From Gammaproteobacteria bacterium (GTDB lineage Bacteria > Pseudomonadota > Gammaproteobacteria > Steroidobacterales > Steroidobacteraceae), in the NCBI GenBank assembly GCA_028293765.1, contig JAQGOG010000089.1, forward strand, positions 62,001 to 126,000: 64,000 nt of DNA. The letters run 5' to 3'. The notes under the pieces were generated by a model. The model saw only the letters and a program-made list of their open reading frames with translations. It ran no database searches and was not told where the DNA came from. Each line of letters opens with the position of its first letter. The stretch's first letter is position 1. The position numbers and the translations under genes were made by a program. Below are positions 1 through 9,937 of the stretch, piece after piece.

Positions 1-2
1 TA

Positions 3-542
3 GTCGGTTACAGTGTTGCTGAAGAAGCGCTTCGCCTGGAAGTCGCGAAACAATATCCGGAAGTGCACGTCGGTCCCGCACTCACGTGGGATCACGGCGT
101 GCACAGGCTGCAGTTCAACCTCTCCCTGGCGCTGCCGATTCTGAATCAGAATGCTGGTGCAATAGGCGAGGCCGAAGCCCGGCGGGAGCAGGCCGGCGCC
201 AAGCTCGAAGGGACGGTCGACACGGCATACCAGGAGATCGACGAGGCTATCCGCCAGTGGCGGCTCGCTCTTGAGCGGCTTGCCGACGCGCGTGGTCCAG
301 TCTATGACGCTGCTCAACATATCTACGCGGAAGTCGAGCGGGGATTTGAGGCGGGGAGCAACGACCGCACGGAGCTCGTCGCCGCGCGAGTAGCTCAGTC
401 ACTTGCCGAGTTGCAAGTGTTGGATGCGGTGCGTACGGCGCAGGAGGCGCTCGCGATGCTCGAGGATGCCATGCGTCGTCCGCTCGAAGGGCCCGAGGTA
501 AATATCGCGGCATCGACTGCGATGCTGCCGGAGTTGAAGTAG
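3..542 (+). CDS. TolC-family outer membrane efflux protein (CzcC-like), C-terminal part, truncated by window start
   Basis: Frame is open from base 3; translation VGYSVAEEALRLEVAKQYPEVHVGPALTWDHGVHRLQFNLSLALPILNQNAGAIGEAEARR is typical of TolC/CzcC helical repeats; followed by an adaptor and an RND permease. Confidence 0.85.
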   Translation, partial: VGYSVAEEALRLEVAKQYPEVHVGPALTWDHGVHRLQFNLSLALPILNQNAGAIGEAEARREQAGAKLEGTVDTAYQEIDEAIRQWRLALERLADARGPVYDAAQHIYAEVERGFEAGSNDRTELVAARVAQSLAELQVLDAVRTAQEALAMLEDAMRRPLEGPEVNIAASTAMLPELK

Positions 543-734
543 GGGCCAGGCCAGAATGAGAAGAACTGAGTCAGTAGAACTGCATGACGAGGCCAGCACC
601 ATGAGACACGAATGTTGAAGACAGAGCGTGGATGCGCGCCGGCTGAGGAGGTGCGTGGCAGTGCGTACGTCGCGCCTCTGGCAGGCGTGGTGTTTGGCAC
701 ATCGCCTATTACGGATGCCCGGCCTCAGGCAGCA

Positions 735-1742
735 ATGTCTCATGGCCGCGGTGCGGGCGCCCGGACGCGCGCACTTTGGCTTGCCATTGCATTCGCCTTG
801 ATTCGGACGTTCGCTCTCGCTTCGGCGGTTGCCGTGGCAGGCACAGCGGATGAGGCCGGAGGCGCGACCGAGAAGCAAGCCCCAAAGGCCATCACAGTGG
901 ATGCGGCCGCGCAGACGCGCTTCGGTATCGCGATCACTACGTTGAAGTCGGTAAATGCACCGACGGGAAGTGCGACGACTGCTCGCGTGCTGGATCCGGG
1001 GTCATTACTCCAGTTGGACAGTGAGCTTTCGGCGGCTGCCGCGAGTCTTGTCGCGTCCCGCGCTGAAGCCGAGCGTACGCGGACGTTGTTTGCCCAGGAT
1101 CGAACGGCTTCTGCTCGTGCAGTAGAGGCAGCCAATGCGCAGGAGCAAGCGGATCTGCAACGCGTAACCGGCGCGCAACGGCGGCTCGCTCTCGAGTGGG
1201 GCGGAGCCCTTGCTGAATTGCCGACTAATAGGAGGGCTGTGCTGTTGAACGACCTGGCGCACGCCCGTGCGGAACTCATCCGAGTCGAGCTGCCGGCCAA
1301 CACGCCGGTCCCGAAGCCCGGTTCTACTATCGACGTGCGTGGCGCAAGCGACTCAGCCCTGACGGCAACAGTGCTTGGGACATTGCCGCTCGCGGACTCT
1401 CGGCTACAGACGCGCGGTGTACTTGCTGAATTGAAAGGCGCAGCGGCCAACCTGCCGATTGGACAGATGTTGACAGCAGAGATCCCAGCCGTGGTCGCGT
1501 CCGCCGCCGCGGGCGTCGTATTGCCGCGTTCGGCACTGTTGCGCCGGGACTCCCACGTGTGGGCGTATGTACAAACTGCGCCGACCACATTCGTGCGCCG
1601 GGAAGTCAGGAATTACCAGCCAGTCCTTGCGGGGTGGTTCGTTGCCGATGGTTTTGCGGGCGGCGACCGGATCGTCGCCTCCGGGGCGGCGGCATTGCTG
1701 GGCGTCGAGAGTCCGGCGTCTGCGGACGCGAGTGACGAGTGA
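735..1742 (+). CDS. RND efflux periplasmic adaptor subunit (HlyD/CzcB-like)
   Basis: ORF 612..1742; the internal ATG at 735 (MSHGRG...) precedes a signal-like segment; C-terminal GVVLPRSALLRRDSHVWAYVQTAPTTFVRREV is adaptor-like; sits between TolC and RND genes. Start uncertain. Confidence 0.75.
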   Translation: MSHGRGAGARTRALWLAIAFALIRTFALASAVAVAGTADEAGGATEKQAPKAITVDAAAQTRFGIAITTLKSVNAPTGSATTARVLDPGSLLQLDSELSAAAASLVASRAEAERTRTLFAQDRTASARAVEAANAQEQADLQRVTGAQRRLALEWGGALAELPTNRRAVLLNDLAHARAELIRVELPANTPVPKPGSTIDVRGASDSALTATVLGTLPLADSRLQTRGVLAELKGAAANLPIGQMLTAEIPAVVASAAAGVVLPRSALLRRDSHVWAYVQTAPTTFVRREVRNYQPVLAGWFVADGFAGGDRIVASGAAALLGVESPASADASDE

Positions 1743-1745
1743 CCG

Positions 1746-4700
1746 ATGCTTGCCGCGATCATCCGCTGGTCCCTGCGCTTTCCGGCCGTGGTCTGCGCGC
1801 TGGCAGCGATTCTCACGGTGTACGGGGCCATCGTGCTGGCGCGCTCCAAGTACGATGTCTTTCCGGAATTCGTGCCGCCGCAGGCGAGTGTGCAGACGGA
1901 AGCTCCGGGACTCGTCGCGGAGCAGGTCGAGCTCCTCGTCACTTTGCCCATCGAACAGGCGATTAGCGGCGCGAGTGGCGTGGAGGCTGTGCGCTCCGAG
2001 ACGATCTCGGGTCTGTCCGTCGTTACGATCGTCTTCCACGAGAACATGGATCCGTACCGCTCACGGCAGATCGTCGCAGAGGCGTTGGGAGAGGTCGCTG
2101 CGCGGCTTCCGATAGGGGTCAAGCCTCCCAAACTGACGCCCCTGGTCTCGTCGACAATGGACCTTCTGAAACTGGGTTTCGTCAGCGACAAGCTTTCGCC
2201 GATGGAACTACGCGATCTCGTGCAATGGACTCTTCGGCCCCGGTTGCTTGCGGTGCCCGGAGTGGCGCGCGCGACTTTGTACGGAGGTGACGAGCGGCAG
2301 CTGCAGGTCGAGGTGGAACCTGGCGAGCTCAATGCCCGCGATCTCGCTTTCAGCGATGTGGTGTCGGCGGTGCGGTCCGCGACAGGCGTTCGCGGCGGTG
2401 GTTTCATCGAGACCCCGAATCAGCGTGTGCTCATAGAGAGCCGCGGGCAGACTCTAACACCCGAGGCTCTGGGCGACGCGGTGATTCCTGCGCAGAGTGG
2501 AGCTCCGCTGCGGCTTCGCGACTTCGCCTCCGTGACTGGCGGCGCGGCTCCGAAGTTCGGCGACACGCTCATCATGGGAAAAGCGGGCGTCATGCTGGGG
2601 CTATCGAGCCAATATGGTGCGAACACGCTCGAGGTGACTCGGGCGCTCGAGGCGGAGATTGCCTCATTCAAGCCCGCACTCGCGGCGCGCGGGGTGACGC
2701 TGTATGCGGGGCTGCACAGGCCGGCAAACTTCATCGAGAATGCTCTGAACGGCGTCCGCAAGGATGTTCTGATCGGCGCGGTGCTGATCACGTTAGTGTT
2801 GTTTGTATTTCTGCGCGACTTGCGCAGCGTTGTGGTGGCGTTCGTCTCCATTCCCCTGGCGCTCCTGTCAGCGGTCATCGTGGTGAACGCGCTCGGTTGG
2901 ACGATCAACACGATGACCTTGGGCGGCTTGGCAGTGGCGCTGGGCGTCGTCGTGGACGATGCCATCATCGGCGTTGAAAATATTGTGCGCCGGCTTCGCG
3001 GCGCCCGTGGTCAAGGCGCGGAGACGGCTGAGGGGCGCGGCGCGCGTGAGGCAGGCGACCCGCTTCGGGCGGGCGACGCGCATGGTGTCGGCGATGATAA
3101 ACGAACAAGTGATCTTCGTGAAATCATCCAAGTGGCTTCGCTGGAAGTGCGGGCGCCCGTCGTGTACGCGACCTTCGTCGTCGTCCTGGTGCTCGCCCCA
3201 ATGCTCATGTTGTCCGGCCTGCAGGGCAGCTTCTTTGCGCCGCTTGCGGCGTCGTTCATCATCGCGACGTTGGCATCGCTGGTTGTAGCGCTGACCGTCA
3301 CTCCCGCCGCAGCCTTTCTGCTGCTCACGCGTTCCGACCCGCACGCCGAGCCGAAATGGTTGCTGCGGCTCAAGCGGGTCCACGAGCGGATTCTGCGGCG
3401 TTGGACGGGGTTTCCTCGACGGGTGCTCATTGGCTCGCTCGTCGTGATGCTGCTTGCGGCGGCGGTGCTGCCGTTCTTTGGCGGTCAACTGATGCCACCA
3501 TTTCGAGAGGGTCACTTCGTGGTGCAGGCGGTCGCAACGCCGGGTACCTCGCTCGAAGCCATGAAGGCGCTCGGCACCCGGGTCTCGCGGGACCTGCTCG
3601 CGATACCCGGCATTCTCTCGGTGGAGCAGACAATCGGACGCGCGGAGTCCGGCGAGGACACGTGGGAGCCGAATCGCAGTGAATTTCATATCGAGCTGCG
3701 ACGAATGTCGGGGCGCGCCGAAGCCCGAACGCACGATGCGATCCGCCAGACCATCGAGCGTTATCCAAATCTACAGTCCGAGGTGATGACCTTCCTCGGC
3801 GATCGTTTGAGCGAATCCCTGTCCGGCGAGACGGCACAGGTTGCCATCAACATCTTCGGTCCCGACCTCGATGAATTGGATCGCGTCGCGGATCAGGTGG
3901 CCGCTGCCGTACGCACGGTGCCCGGGGCAGAGGAAGTGCGGGTCAAAGCACCCTCCGGCGCACCTTTTCTGCGGGTGGAAGTGCGGCCTGCGCGTCTCCA
4001 ACAGTACGGTTTCACGACCGAGGACGTATTGGACACCGTGCAAACGGCCTACGAAGGCGCGACCGCGGCCCAGGTTTATGACGCGAACAGGGTGATCGAT
4101 CTGGTGGTGAGATTGCCTGCGGCGGAGCGCATCGATCCGGAGGCAATCGGTGCGCTCCTGGTCCGCGCCCCGTCAGGCGTGACAGTGCCGCTGCGCGAGC
4201 TGACGACGATAACACTGACGGAGGGACGCACTAGCATCATGCATGAAGGCGCCCGGAGGCGTCAGGTGGTTACGGCGAACCCGGCTACCTCGGACGTTGC
4301 GAGCTTCGTGGCGGCGACACGTGGCGCAATCAATCAGCGTGTAAAGCTGCCTGGCACGGTATACCTGGAGTTTTCCGGAGCCGCCGAAAGCGCAGCGCAG
4401 GCGCGCCGGGAGCTTTTATTTCATACGGCGTTCGCCGCTGTTGGGATCATTCTGCTGCTGTCGATTGCGTTTCGGGATGCTCGTACGGTCACGCTGATTC
4501 TCGCGATGGCACCCTTTGCGCTGGTAGGCGGCGTGCTCGCTGTCGCGTTGACGGGCGCGACGCTTTCCATCGGCTCGCTGGTGGGATTCGTAACGCTGTT
4601 CGGGATCGTCGCGCGCAACGCGATTCTGATGATCGCGCACGTGGAGCAGCTCATCACAGTGGAGGCAGCGCCGTGGACGCTGGCGACGGTGCTGCGGGGC

Positions 4701-4943
4701 GCGCGCGAGCGACTCGTGCCGATCTTGATGACTGCGCTCGTAACGGCGTTGGGATTGCTGCCGCTTGCGGCGGGCAGCGGCGAGACTGGACGCGAAGTGC
4801 AGGGGCCAATGGCCCTGGTGATTCTTGGCGGCCTGGCGACTTCGACGCTCATGACCCTCCTGGTGTTGCCTGTTTTGATCTGGCGATTCGGGCCGTTGGG
4901 TGCGGCCGCCACGAGCCCGGAACGCCGCCGCGAAGGCGCCTGA
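1746..4943 (+). CDS. Efflux RND transporter permease (CzcA/HME-like)
   Basis: 1065 aa; KYDVFPEFVPPQASVQTEAPGLVAEQVELLVTLPIEQAISG, GGLAVALGVVVDDAIIGVENIVRRL, and two TM halves typical of RND permeases. Confidence 0.93.
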   Translation: MLAAIIRWSLRFPAVVCALAAILTVYGAIVLARSKYDVFPEFVPPQASVQTEAPGLVAEQVELLVTLPIEQAISGASGVEAVRSETISGLSVVTIVFHENMDPYRSRQIVAEALGEVAARLPIGVKPPKLTPLVSSTMDLLKLGFVSDKLSPMELRDLVQWTLRPRLLAVPGVARATLYGGDERQLQVEVEPGELNARDLAFSDVVSAVRSATGVRGGGFIETPNQRVLIESRGQTLTPEALGDAVIPAQSGAPLRLRDFASVTGGAAPKFGDTLIMGKAGVMLGLSSQYGANTLEVTRALEAEIASFKPALAARGVTLYAGLHRPANFIENALNGVRKDVLIGAVLITLVLFVFLRDLRSVVVAFVSIPLALLSAVIVVNALGWTINTMTLGGLAVALGVVVDDAIIGVENIVRRLRGARGQGAETAEGRGAREAGDPLRAGDAHGVGDDKRTSDLREIIQVASLEVRAPVVYATFVVVLVLAPMLMLSGLQGSFFAPLAASFIIATLASLVVALTVTPAAAFLLLTRSDPHAEPKWLLRLKRVHERILRRWTGFPRRVLIGSLVVMLLAAAVLPFFGGQLMPPFREGHFVVQAVATPGTSLEAMKALGTRVSRDLLAIPGILSVEQTIGRAESGEDTWEPNRSEFHIELRRMSGRAEARTHDAIRQTIERYPNLQSEVMTFLGDRLSESLSGETAQVAINIFGPDLDELDRVADQVAAAVRTVPGAEEVRVKAPSGAPFLRVEVRPARLQQYGFTTEDVLDTVQTAYEGATAAQVYDANRVIDLVVRLPAAERIDPEAIGALLVRAPSGVTVPLRELTTITLTEGRTSIMHEGARRRQVVTANPATSDVASFVAATRGAINQRVKLPGTVYLEFSGAAESAAQARRELLFHTAFAAVGIILLLSIAFRDARTVTLILAMAPFALVGGVLAVALTGATLSIGSLVGFVTLFGIVARNAILMIAHVEQLITVEAAPWTLATVLRGARERLVPILMTALVTALGLLPLAAGSGETGREVQGPMALVILGGLATSTLMTLLVLPVLIWRFGPLGAAATSPERRREGA

Positions 4944-5051
4944 CGTTCAGGGGTACGACGAGTCCGGGCGCAGGGGGGCGGACGGCGCTACCCTCAGGGC
5001 GCGCACAGGGTAAAATGGCGCCGCCGCCGCAGCGGTCCCGGGAGTCTCCCC

Positions 5052-5666
5052 ATGTCGCTTTACGGTTTGTCGGTCTTCAGCCTGATTTATGTATTGGCGG
5101 TTGCCGCGCCGGGACCGGGTATTGCGGCGGTCGTCGCCCGGGCACTGGGTCGCGGCATGCGCGGAGCGCCCGCGTTCATTGCCGGCTTCGTGGTCGGCGA
5201 TCTCGTGTGGCTCACTCTGGCGGCCACGGGCCTGGCCATGCTCGCGCAGGCCGCCCATACCGTGTTCGTTGTCGTCAAGTTTGCGGGCGCGGCATATCTG
5301 CTGTATCTGGCCTACCGCTTGTGGACGGCGCCTGCAGGGCCGTTGAGCGGCGCCGCGACGGAGCGCCGGGAGCGGCCGTTCCAACTCTTGATGGGCTCGC
5401 TGGCGCTGACGCTGGGGAATCCCAAGACCATGGTGTTCTTTCTTGCGGTTCTGCCGACCGTGGTCGAGCTGAAACGGCTGTCGGTGGGAGGCTTTCTGGA
5501 AATCGCGTTGGTGATCTGTTGCATCCTTCCGGCGGTTCTCGGGGCCTACACCTTGTTTGCGTCCCGCGCCCGAAAGCATCTCTCCCGGCCGCAAACTGTG
5601 CGTTGGGTGCAGCGTGGGACCGGAGCGGTCATGGCTGGAGCCGCTGTTGCAGTCGCCACCCGGTGA
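5052..5666 (+). CDS. LysE family translocator
   Basis: 204 aa; APGPGIAAVVARALGRG, GNPKTMVFFLAVLPT motifs of LysE/RhtB exporters. Confidence 0.9.
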   Translation: MSLYGLSVFSLIYVLAVAAPGPGIAAVVARALGRGMRGAPAFIAGFVVGDLVWLTLAATGLAMLAQAAHTVFVVVKFAGAAYLLYLAYRLWTAPAGPLSGAATERRERPFQLLMGSLALTLGNPKTMVFFLAVLPTVVELKRLSVGGFLEIALVICCILPAVLGAYTLFASRARKHLSRPQTVRWVQRGTGAVMAGAAVAVATR

Positions 5667-5718
5667 GGCTTCGTTAACACCCCTCCGGCCGGCTTCAGTC
5701 CCAACCGGTCGCGCATCC

Positions 5719-5739
5719 GCGGGGCCGGCCCGGCCCCGC
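5719..5739. terminator. GC-rich inverted repeat between lysE-like gene and sigma factor
   Basis: GCGGGGCCGG-C-CCGGCCCCGC; no clear T-tract. Confidence 0.3.
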
Positions 5740-5789
5740 CGCGGCCCGAATCCACAATATCCGCGACCCTGGACCGTCTACCTAAGTAG

Positions 5790-6377
5790 ATGGACGCCGC
5801 GCTCAGTGATGCTTTGACCAGTTCCGCTCAAGATCGGGAGATCTCCGCCACTGTGCGGCGCGAGCGCGGGCGGCTGCTGGCCTTCATCCGCCGGCGGGTG
5901 TTGGACGCGGCCGAAGCCGAGGACGTTCTGCAGGAGGCGCTCTACGAGCTGGTCGCAGCTCACCGCCTGCTGCAGCCGGTCGAGCAGGCGGGCGCCTGGC
6001 TGATGCGTGTGGCACGCAACCGGATCATCGATCGCTTCCGGAAGAAGAAGCCCGAGTTGTTGGCGGATCAGGCTGTCGAGTTCCAGGAAGACGACGACGT
6101 CGGCGGGTTGGAGGACCTGTTGCCGTCCCCGGATGACGGGCCGGATGCGGTCGCGATCCGCGACATGATGCTCGAAAGGATCGAGGCGGCGCTGAATGAG
6201 TTGCCGCGCGATCAGCGCGATGTGTTCATAGCGCAGGAGCTCGAGGGTGCGAGCTTCAAGGAGCTCGCCGCGAGGTGGAATGTGACCGTGAGTGCGTTGC
6301 TGTCACGCAAACGATACGCGGTTCTGTATTTGAGAGAGCGGCTGCAGGCCGCTTACGACGAGTGGCTCGAGGATTGA
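5790..6377 (+). CDS. RNA polymerase sigma factor, ECF-like
   Basis: Region 2-like RVLDAAEAEDVLQEALYELVAAHRLLQPVEQAGAWLMRVARNRIIDRFRKKK; region 4-like LNELPRDQRDVFIAQELEGASFKELAARWNVTVSALLSRKRYAVLYLRERL. Confidence 0.92.
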   Translation: MDAALSDALTSSAQDREISATVRRERGRLLAFIRRRVLDAAEAEDVLQEALYELVAAHRLLQPVEQAGAWLMRVARNRIIDRFRKKKPELLADQAVEFQEDDDVGGLEDLLPSPDDGPDAVAIRDMMLERIEAALNELPRDQRDVFIAQELEGASFKELAARWNVTVSALLSRKRYAVLYLRERLQAAYDEWLED

Positions 6378-6441
6378 AGGCCTGCGCAGCTGCGGCAGCG
6401 ACCTCGAAATTCGCAACGTATTCGCATATGAGGAGAGAGTC

Positions 6442-6807
6442 GTGAGAGGTCGTGGTCGTTGGGTGTTTAAAGGAGCCGCGTTCCTCGGGTTCGCGCTCGT
6501 AGCGGTCGCTTTGTTGAGCTTCGTGGTGATGAGCCTGTGGAACCAGCTCGTTCCGAGCTTGTTCAGCGGCCCGAGCGTGAGCTTCTGGCAGGCGGCGGGG
6601 CTTCTGGTGATGACCCGTATCCTGGTCGGGGGCTTCCGCGGCCACGGCGGCCCTCCCTGGGGTGGACGTCACCGTCATTGGAGGAATCACACGCGCGAGC
6701 GTTGGGAGAGCATGACTCCCGAAGAACGCGAACGGCTGCGCGAGAAGTTCAAACACGGTTGCGGCTGGGGTCCACCGGACGACGTGGCGGAGCCCCCAAA
6801 GCCGTAG
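6442..6807 (+). CDS. Small membrane protein with His/Arg-rich C-terminal region
   Basis: 121 aa, N-terminal hydrophobic segments then HGGPPWGGRHRHWRNHTRERWESMTPEERERLREKFKHGCGW; directly downstream of the ECF sigma gene. Confidence 0.7.
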   Translation: MRGRGRWVFKGAAFLGFALVAVALLSFVVMSLWNQLVPSLFSGPSVSFWQAAGLLVMTRILVGGFRGHGGPPWGGRHRHWRNHTRERWESMTPEERERLREKFKHGCGWGPPDDVAEPPKP

Positions 6808-6840
6808 ACCGTGGATGGTCATTCTGGCGAGGAGCGCGAG

Positions 6841-7062
6841 ATGAAAACAGCACCACAGCCGCCGGGCTACGCCGGCCGGGCCGAGGCCGGCGCGGCCGAG
6901 TGGACCGGAAGCATGGTTCGAGGCCTGGCTGCGCTGGAGTTCCTGGAGCGCAGCAGCGACATGGCTGCGGAGGCCGTTGTGGCAATGCCTGTTCGCGCCG
7001 CCGTCACCGATGTCAGCGCCGCGGAGCAGGAGCCGGGTCCGGGGCCGAACGCATCGCTGTGA
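6841..7062 (+). CDS. Possible small protein of unknown function
   Basis: ATG at 6841 preceded by a purine-rich stretch (gaggagcgcgag); no recognised family. Confidence 0.3.
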   Translation: MKTAPQPPGYAGRAEAGAAEWTGSMVRGLAALEFLERSSDMAAEAVVAMPVRAAVTDVSAAEQEPGPGPNASL

Positions 7063-7311
7063 CCAGCCCAGTCGCGAGTAGCGCAGCCTATAGCGCAGAG
7101 CAGCTGCACCTGGATACGAGACCCGGGCATCACGCGCGAGGCCGGGATACCCGGAGCCCGACGAAAAACACGGCCCGATAGACTCTCCCGCCGCTCAAGG
7201 AAGCCACAGCTCCCGGGCCAGTATGTCCTGCTAAGGGCGTCACGGCGCACAACGCGATTCACGACGCTCGCGGAGAGACTTTTTCGCTCGTGGCCGCGCT
7301 TACATTAGCCA

Positions 7312-8073
7312 TTGACGAAGCGCGACTCGAAACTTCAACATCGAGTGGTGAAAACTTCCCTGATTCTCGTGCCGGGCCTGCTGTGCGATGAGGTCGTCTG
7401 GGCACACCAGTCAGATGCTCTGGCGGGTGTTGCTGACGTGCGTGTCGCCACGAACGGCGCTCGCGATACCTTGGGCGCAATGGCGGAGTCGATAATCGCC
7501 CAGGCGCCCGCGCGTTTCGCCCTTGCCGGTCATTCGATGGGGGGCCGAGTAGCACTCGAGGTAGTGCGACGCGTGCCGGAGCGCATCGTGGCCTTGGCGC
7601 TTCTCGACACGGGCCATTTGCCTGTCGCGGCGGGTGACGCTGGCGAGCGCGAAGTCGCTGGACGACTTGCGCTGGTCGACAAGGCGCGGCGTGAAGGCAT
7701 GCGTGCGATGGGGCGTGAGTGGATGCAGGGCATGGTCCATCCGACGCGGCTTGCCGATGCCGACCTGGTGAGCACCATTCTCGACATGATCGAACGCAGG
7801 ACGCCGGAGCTTTATGCAGCGCAAACGCAGGCGCTGATCGCACGTCCGGACGCGACACCGGTCCTGACCAGCATTCGCTGCCCCACGCTCGTGCTCTGCG
7901 GACGCGACGATGCGTGGTCTCCACCGCGACGGCATGAAGACATCCGCGATCTGGTTGCGGGGAGCGTGCTGGCGATTGTTCCGGAATGCGGACATATGTC
8001 CACTCTCGAGCAACCCGCGGCGGTTACCACCGCGCTGCGCGAATGGCTCGAGCCAGCCCTTGACGGAGGGTGA
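7312..8073 (+). CDS. Alpha/beta hydrolase
   Basis: LILVPGLLCDEVVWAHQ, nucleophile elbow AGHSMGGRVAL, CGRDDAWSP, PECGHMSTLEQP. Start may be a few codons downstream. Confidence 0.9.
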   Translation: MTKRDSKLQHRVVKTSLILVPGLLCDEVVWAHQSDALAGVADVRVATNGARDTLGAMAESIIAQAPARFALAGHSMGGRVALEVVRRVPERIVALALLDTGHLPVAAGDAGEREVAGRLALVDKARREGMRAMGREWMQGMVHPTRLADADLVSTILDMIERRTPELYAAQTQALIARPDATPVLTSIRCPTLVLCGRDDAWSPPRRHEDIRDLVAGSVLAIVPECGHMSTLEQPAAVTTALREWLEPALDGG

Positions 8074-8077
8074 GACT

Positions 8078-9010
8078 ATGACGACGGATATGGGGTTCCG
8101 CAGGATAGCGGTGGTCGGATTCGGCGAGGCCGGCTCCATCCTGAGTGAGGACCTCGCGGCCACCGGTCGCGAAGTCGTCACGTACGACATTCTTTTCGAC
8201 GCCCCGGCAACTCGCGGGCCCATTCTGGAGAAAGCGCATCGCCTGCGCATTCAAACCGCCGACACCCTGAAGGACGCCGTGGCGAACGCCGATCTCGTGA
8301 TTTCGGCGGTCACGGCAGCCTCATCCGCGGCTGTCGCTCGTGGCGCGGCACGTGTACTGCGCGCCGGCCAGATATTTCTCGACATCAATTCCGTGTCACC
8401 CGCGACCCAGCGCTCGAATGCGGACGGGATACACAAGGCGGGCGCAGACTATGTCGAAGCGGCCGTAATGGCGCCCGTTCCCCCACAACGACTGAAGGTC
8501 CCAATGCTGTTGGGAGGGCGTCGTGCGGCGGAGCTGGCCATCGCTCTGAAGGCGATCGGCATGAACGCCACGGCCATCGCCGACGACATCGGCGTGGTCT
8601 CTGCGGTGAAAATGTGCCGCAGCATCGTGATCAAGGGCCTCGAAGCCCTGGCGCTCGAAAGCATGTTGGCGGCACGCCGTCTGGGCGCGGAAAAAGAAGT
8701 GCTTGCGTCTCTCCAGGGCACTTTTCCCGGCATGGGGTGGCAGGACCAGCTGCCCGATTATCTCGTGAGCCGGATCGCCGAGCATGGCCGCCGGCGCGCG
8801 GCCGAGATGCGCGAAGTGGCGCGTACCCTCGAGGAAGTGGGGATCGAGCCGATCATGGCGCTCGCCACGGCAACACGTCAGGATGGCCTCATCGAGGCGA
8901 TGGCCGCGCAGGGCGTGACCTACCCGCGCGGCGCGCCTTTTTCATGGCAGTCATTCGTCGACGCCCTCGGCGCAGGCGGGACGACTCCACAGCAGAATCA
9001 GCAGAACTAA
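8078..9010 (+). CDS. NAD(P)-dependent oxidoreductase, 3-hydroxyisobutyrate/6-phosphogluconate dehydrogenase superfamily (DUF1932-type C-terminus)
   Basis: IAVVGFGEAGSILSEDL Rossmann motif; internal ATG at 8078 with upstream GGAGGG. Confidence 0.85.
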   Translation: MTTDMGFRRIAVVGFGEAGSILSEDLAATGREVVTYDILFDAPATRGPILEKAHRLRIQTADTLKDAVANADLVISAVTAASSAAVARGAARVLRAGQIFLDINSVSPATQRSNADGIHKAGADYVEAAVMAPVPPQRLKVPMLLGGRRAAELAIALKAIGMNATAIADDIGVVSAVKMCRSIVIKGLEALALESMLAARRLGAEKEVLASLQGTFPGMGWQDQLPDYLVSRIAEHGRRRAAEMREVARTLEEVGIEPIMALATATRQDGLIEAMAAQGVTYPRGAPFSWQSFVDALGAGGTTPQQNQQN

Positions 9011-9027
9011 CCCGCGGAAAATCGTAA

Positions 9028-9915
9028 ATGGCAAAGTACCAGGCAAGATTGAATCTCGAGCAGCTAGTCGCGATCGACGTTCACACCCACGCCAACATCT
9101 CGCAACGCGCTCCCCGCGATCCCTGCTCAGTCATTTTCGACGAAGCCATGGCGAAGTACTTCAAGTCCGCGGTGCCGCCGACGATCCCGGAGGTCGCGCA
9201 GTATTACCGCGAGCGCAAGATGGCGGCAGTCATCTTCCCGGTCGACTGCGAAGCCGAGATGGGGCACACGCGCATCGCCAATGAGGAAGTGGCGGAGATG
9301 TCCGCGGAGCACGCCGACGCGCTGATCCCGTTCGCGAGCATCGATCCGGCGAAAGGCAAAATGGGCGCGCGCGAAGCGCGCCGTCTCATCGAGGACTACG
9401 GGGTTCGAGGCTTCAAGTTCCATCCTTCGCAGCAGGGCTTCTATCCCAACGACCGCAAGGCCTATGTCCTGTACGAGGCGATCGCGGAAGCCGGGCTGCC
9501 GGCACTGTTCCACACGGGACAGACCGGCGCCGGTGCCGGCGCACCCGGCGGCATGGGCATCCGGCTGAAATTCTCCAATCCCATGTTCCTGGACGATGTC
9601 GCGGCCGATTTTCCCGACATGCCGATCATCCTGGCCCATCCGTCGTTCCCGTGGCAGGACGAGGCGCTCGCGGTGGCGACTCACAAGCCGAATGTCTACA
9701 TCGACCTGTCCGGCTGGTCGCCGAAGTATTTCCCGCCTAATCTCGTGCAATACACCAACACGCTGCTGAAGGATCGGATCCTGTTCGGCTCGGACTACCC
9801 GGTGCTCACGCCGGATCGCTGGATAGCCGATTTCGACAAGCTGGCGATCAAACCCGACGTGCGGCCGCGAGTCATGAAGGATAATGCAATCAGGTTGCTG
9901 AAACTCGCCGGCTAA
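9028..9915 (+). CDS. Amidohydrolase family protein (metal-dependent hydrolase/decarboxylase superfamily)
   Basis: AIDVHTHANI, GFKFHPSQQGFYPND, ILAHPSFPW, ILFGSDYPVLTPDRW. Confidence 0.9.
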   Translation: MAKYQARLNLEQLVAIDVHTHANISQRAPRDPCSVIFDEAMAKYFKSAVPPTIPEVAQYYRERKMAAVIFPVDCEAEMGHTRIANEEVAEMSAEHADALIPFASIDPAKGKMGAREARRLIEDYGVRGFKFHPSQQGFYPNDRKAYVLYEAIAEAGLPALFHTGQTGAGAGAPGGMGIRLKFSNPMFLDDVAADFPDMPIILAHPSFPWQDEALAVATHKPNVYIDLSGWSPKYFPPNLVQYTNTLLKDRILFGSDYPVLTPDRWIADFDKLAIKPDVRPRVMKDNAIRLLKLAG

Positions 9916-9937
9916 AGCGCACGGCAAGGAGTCGTCC

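Noticed and set aside
4673-5677. 334-codon plus-strand ORF overlapping RND permease and lysE
   Set aside because: Out of frame with two confident genes; low-complexity Arg/Gly composition.
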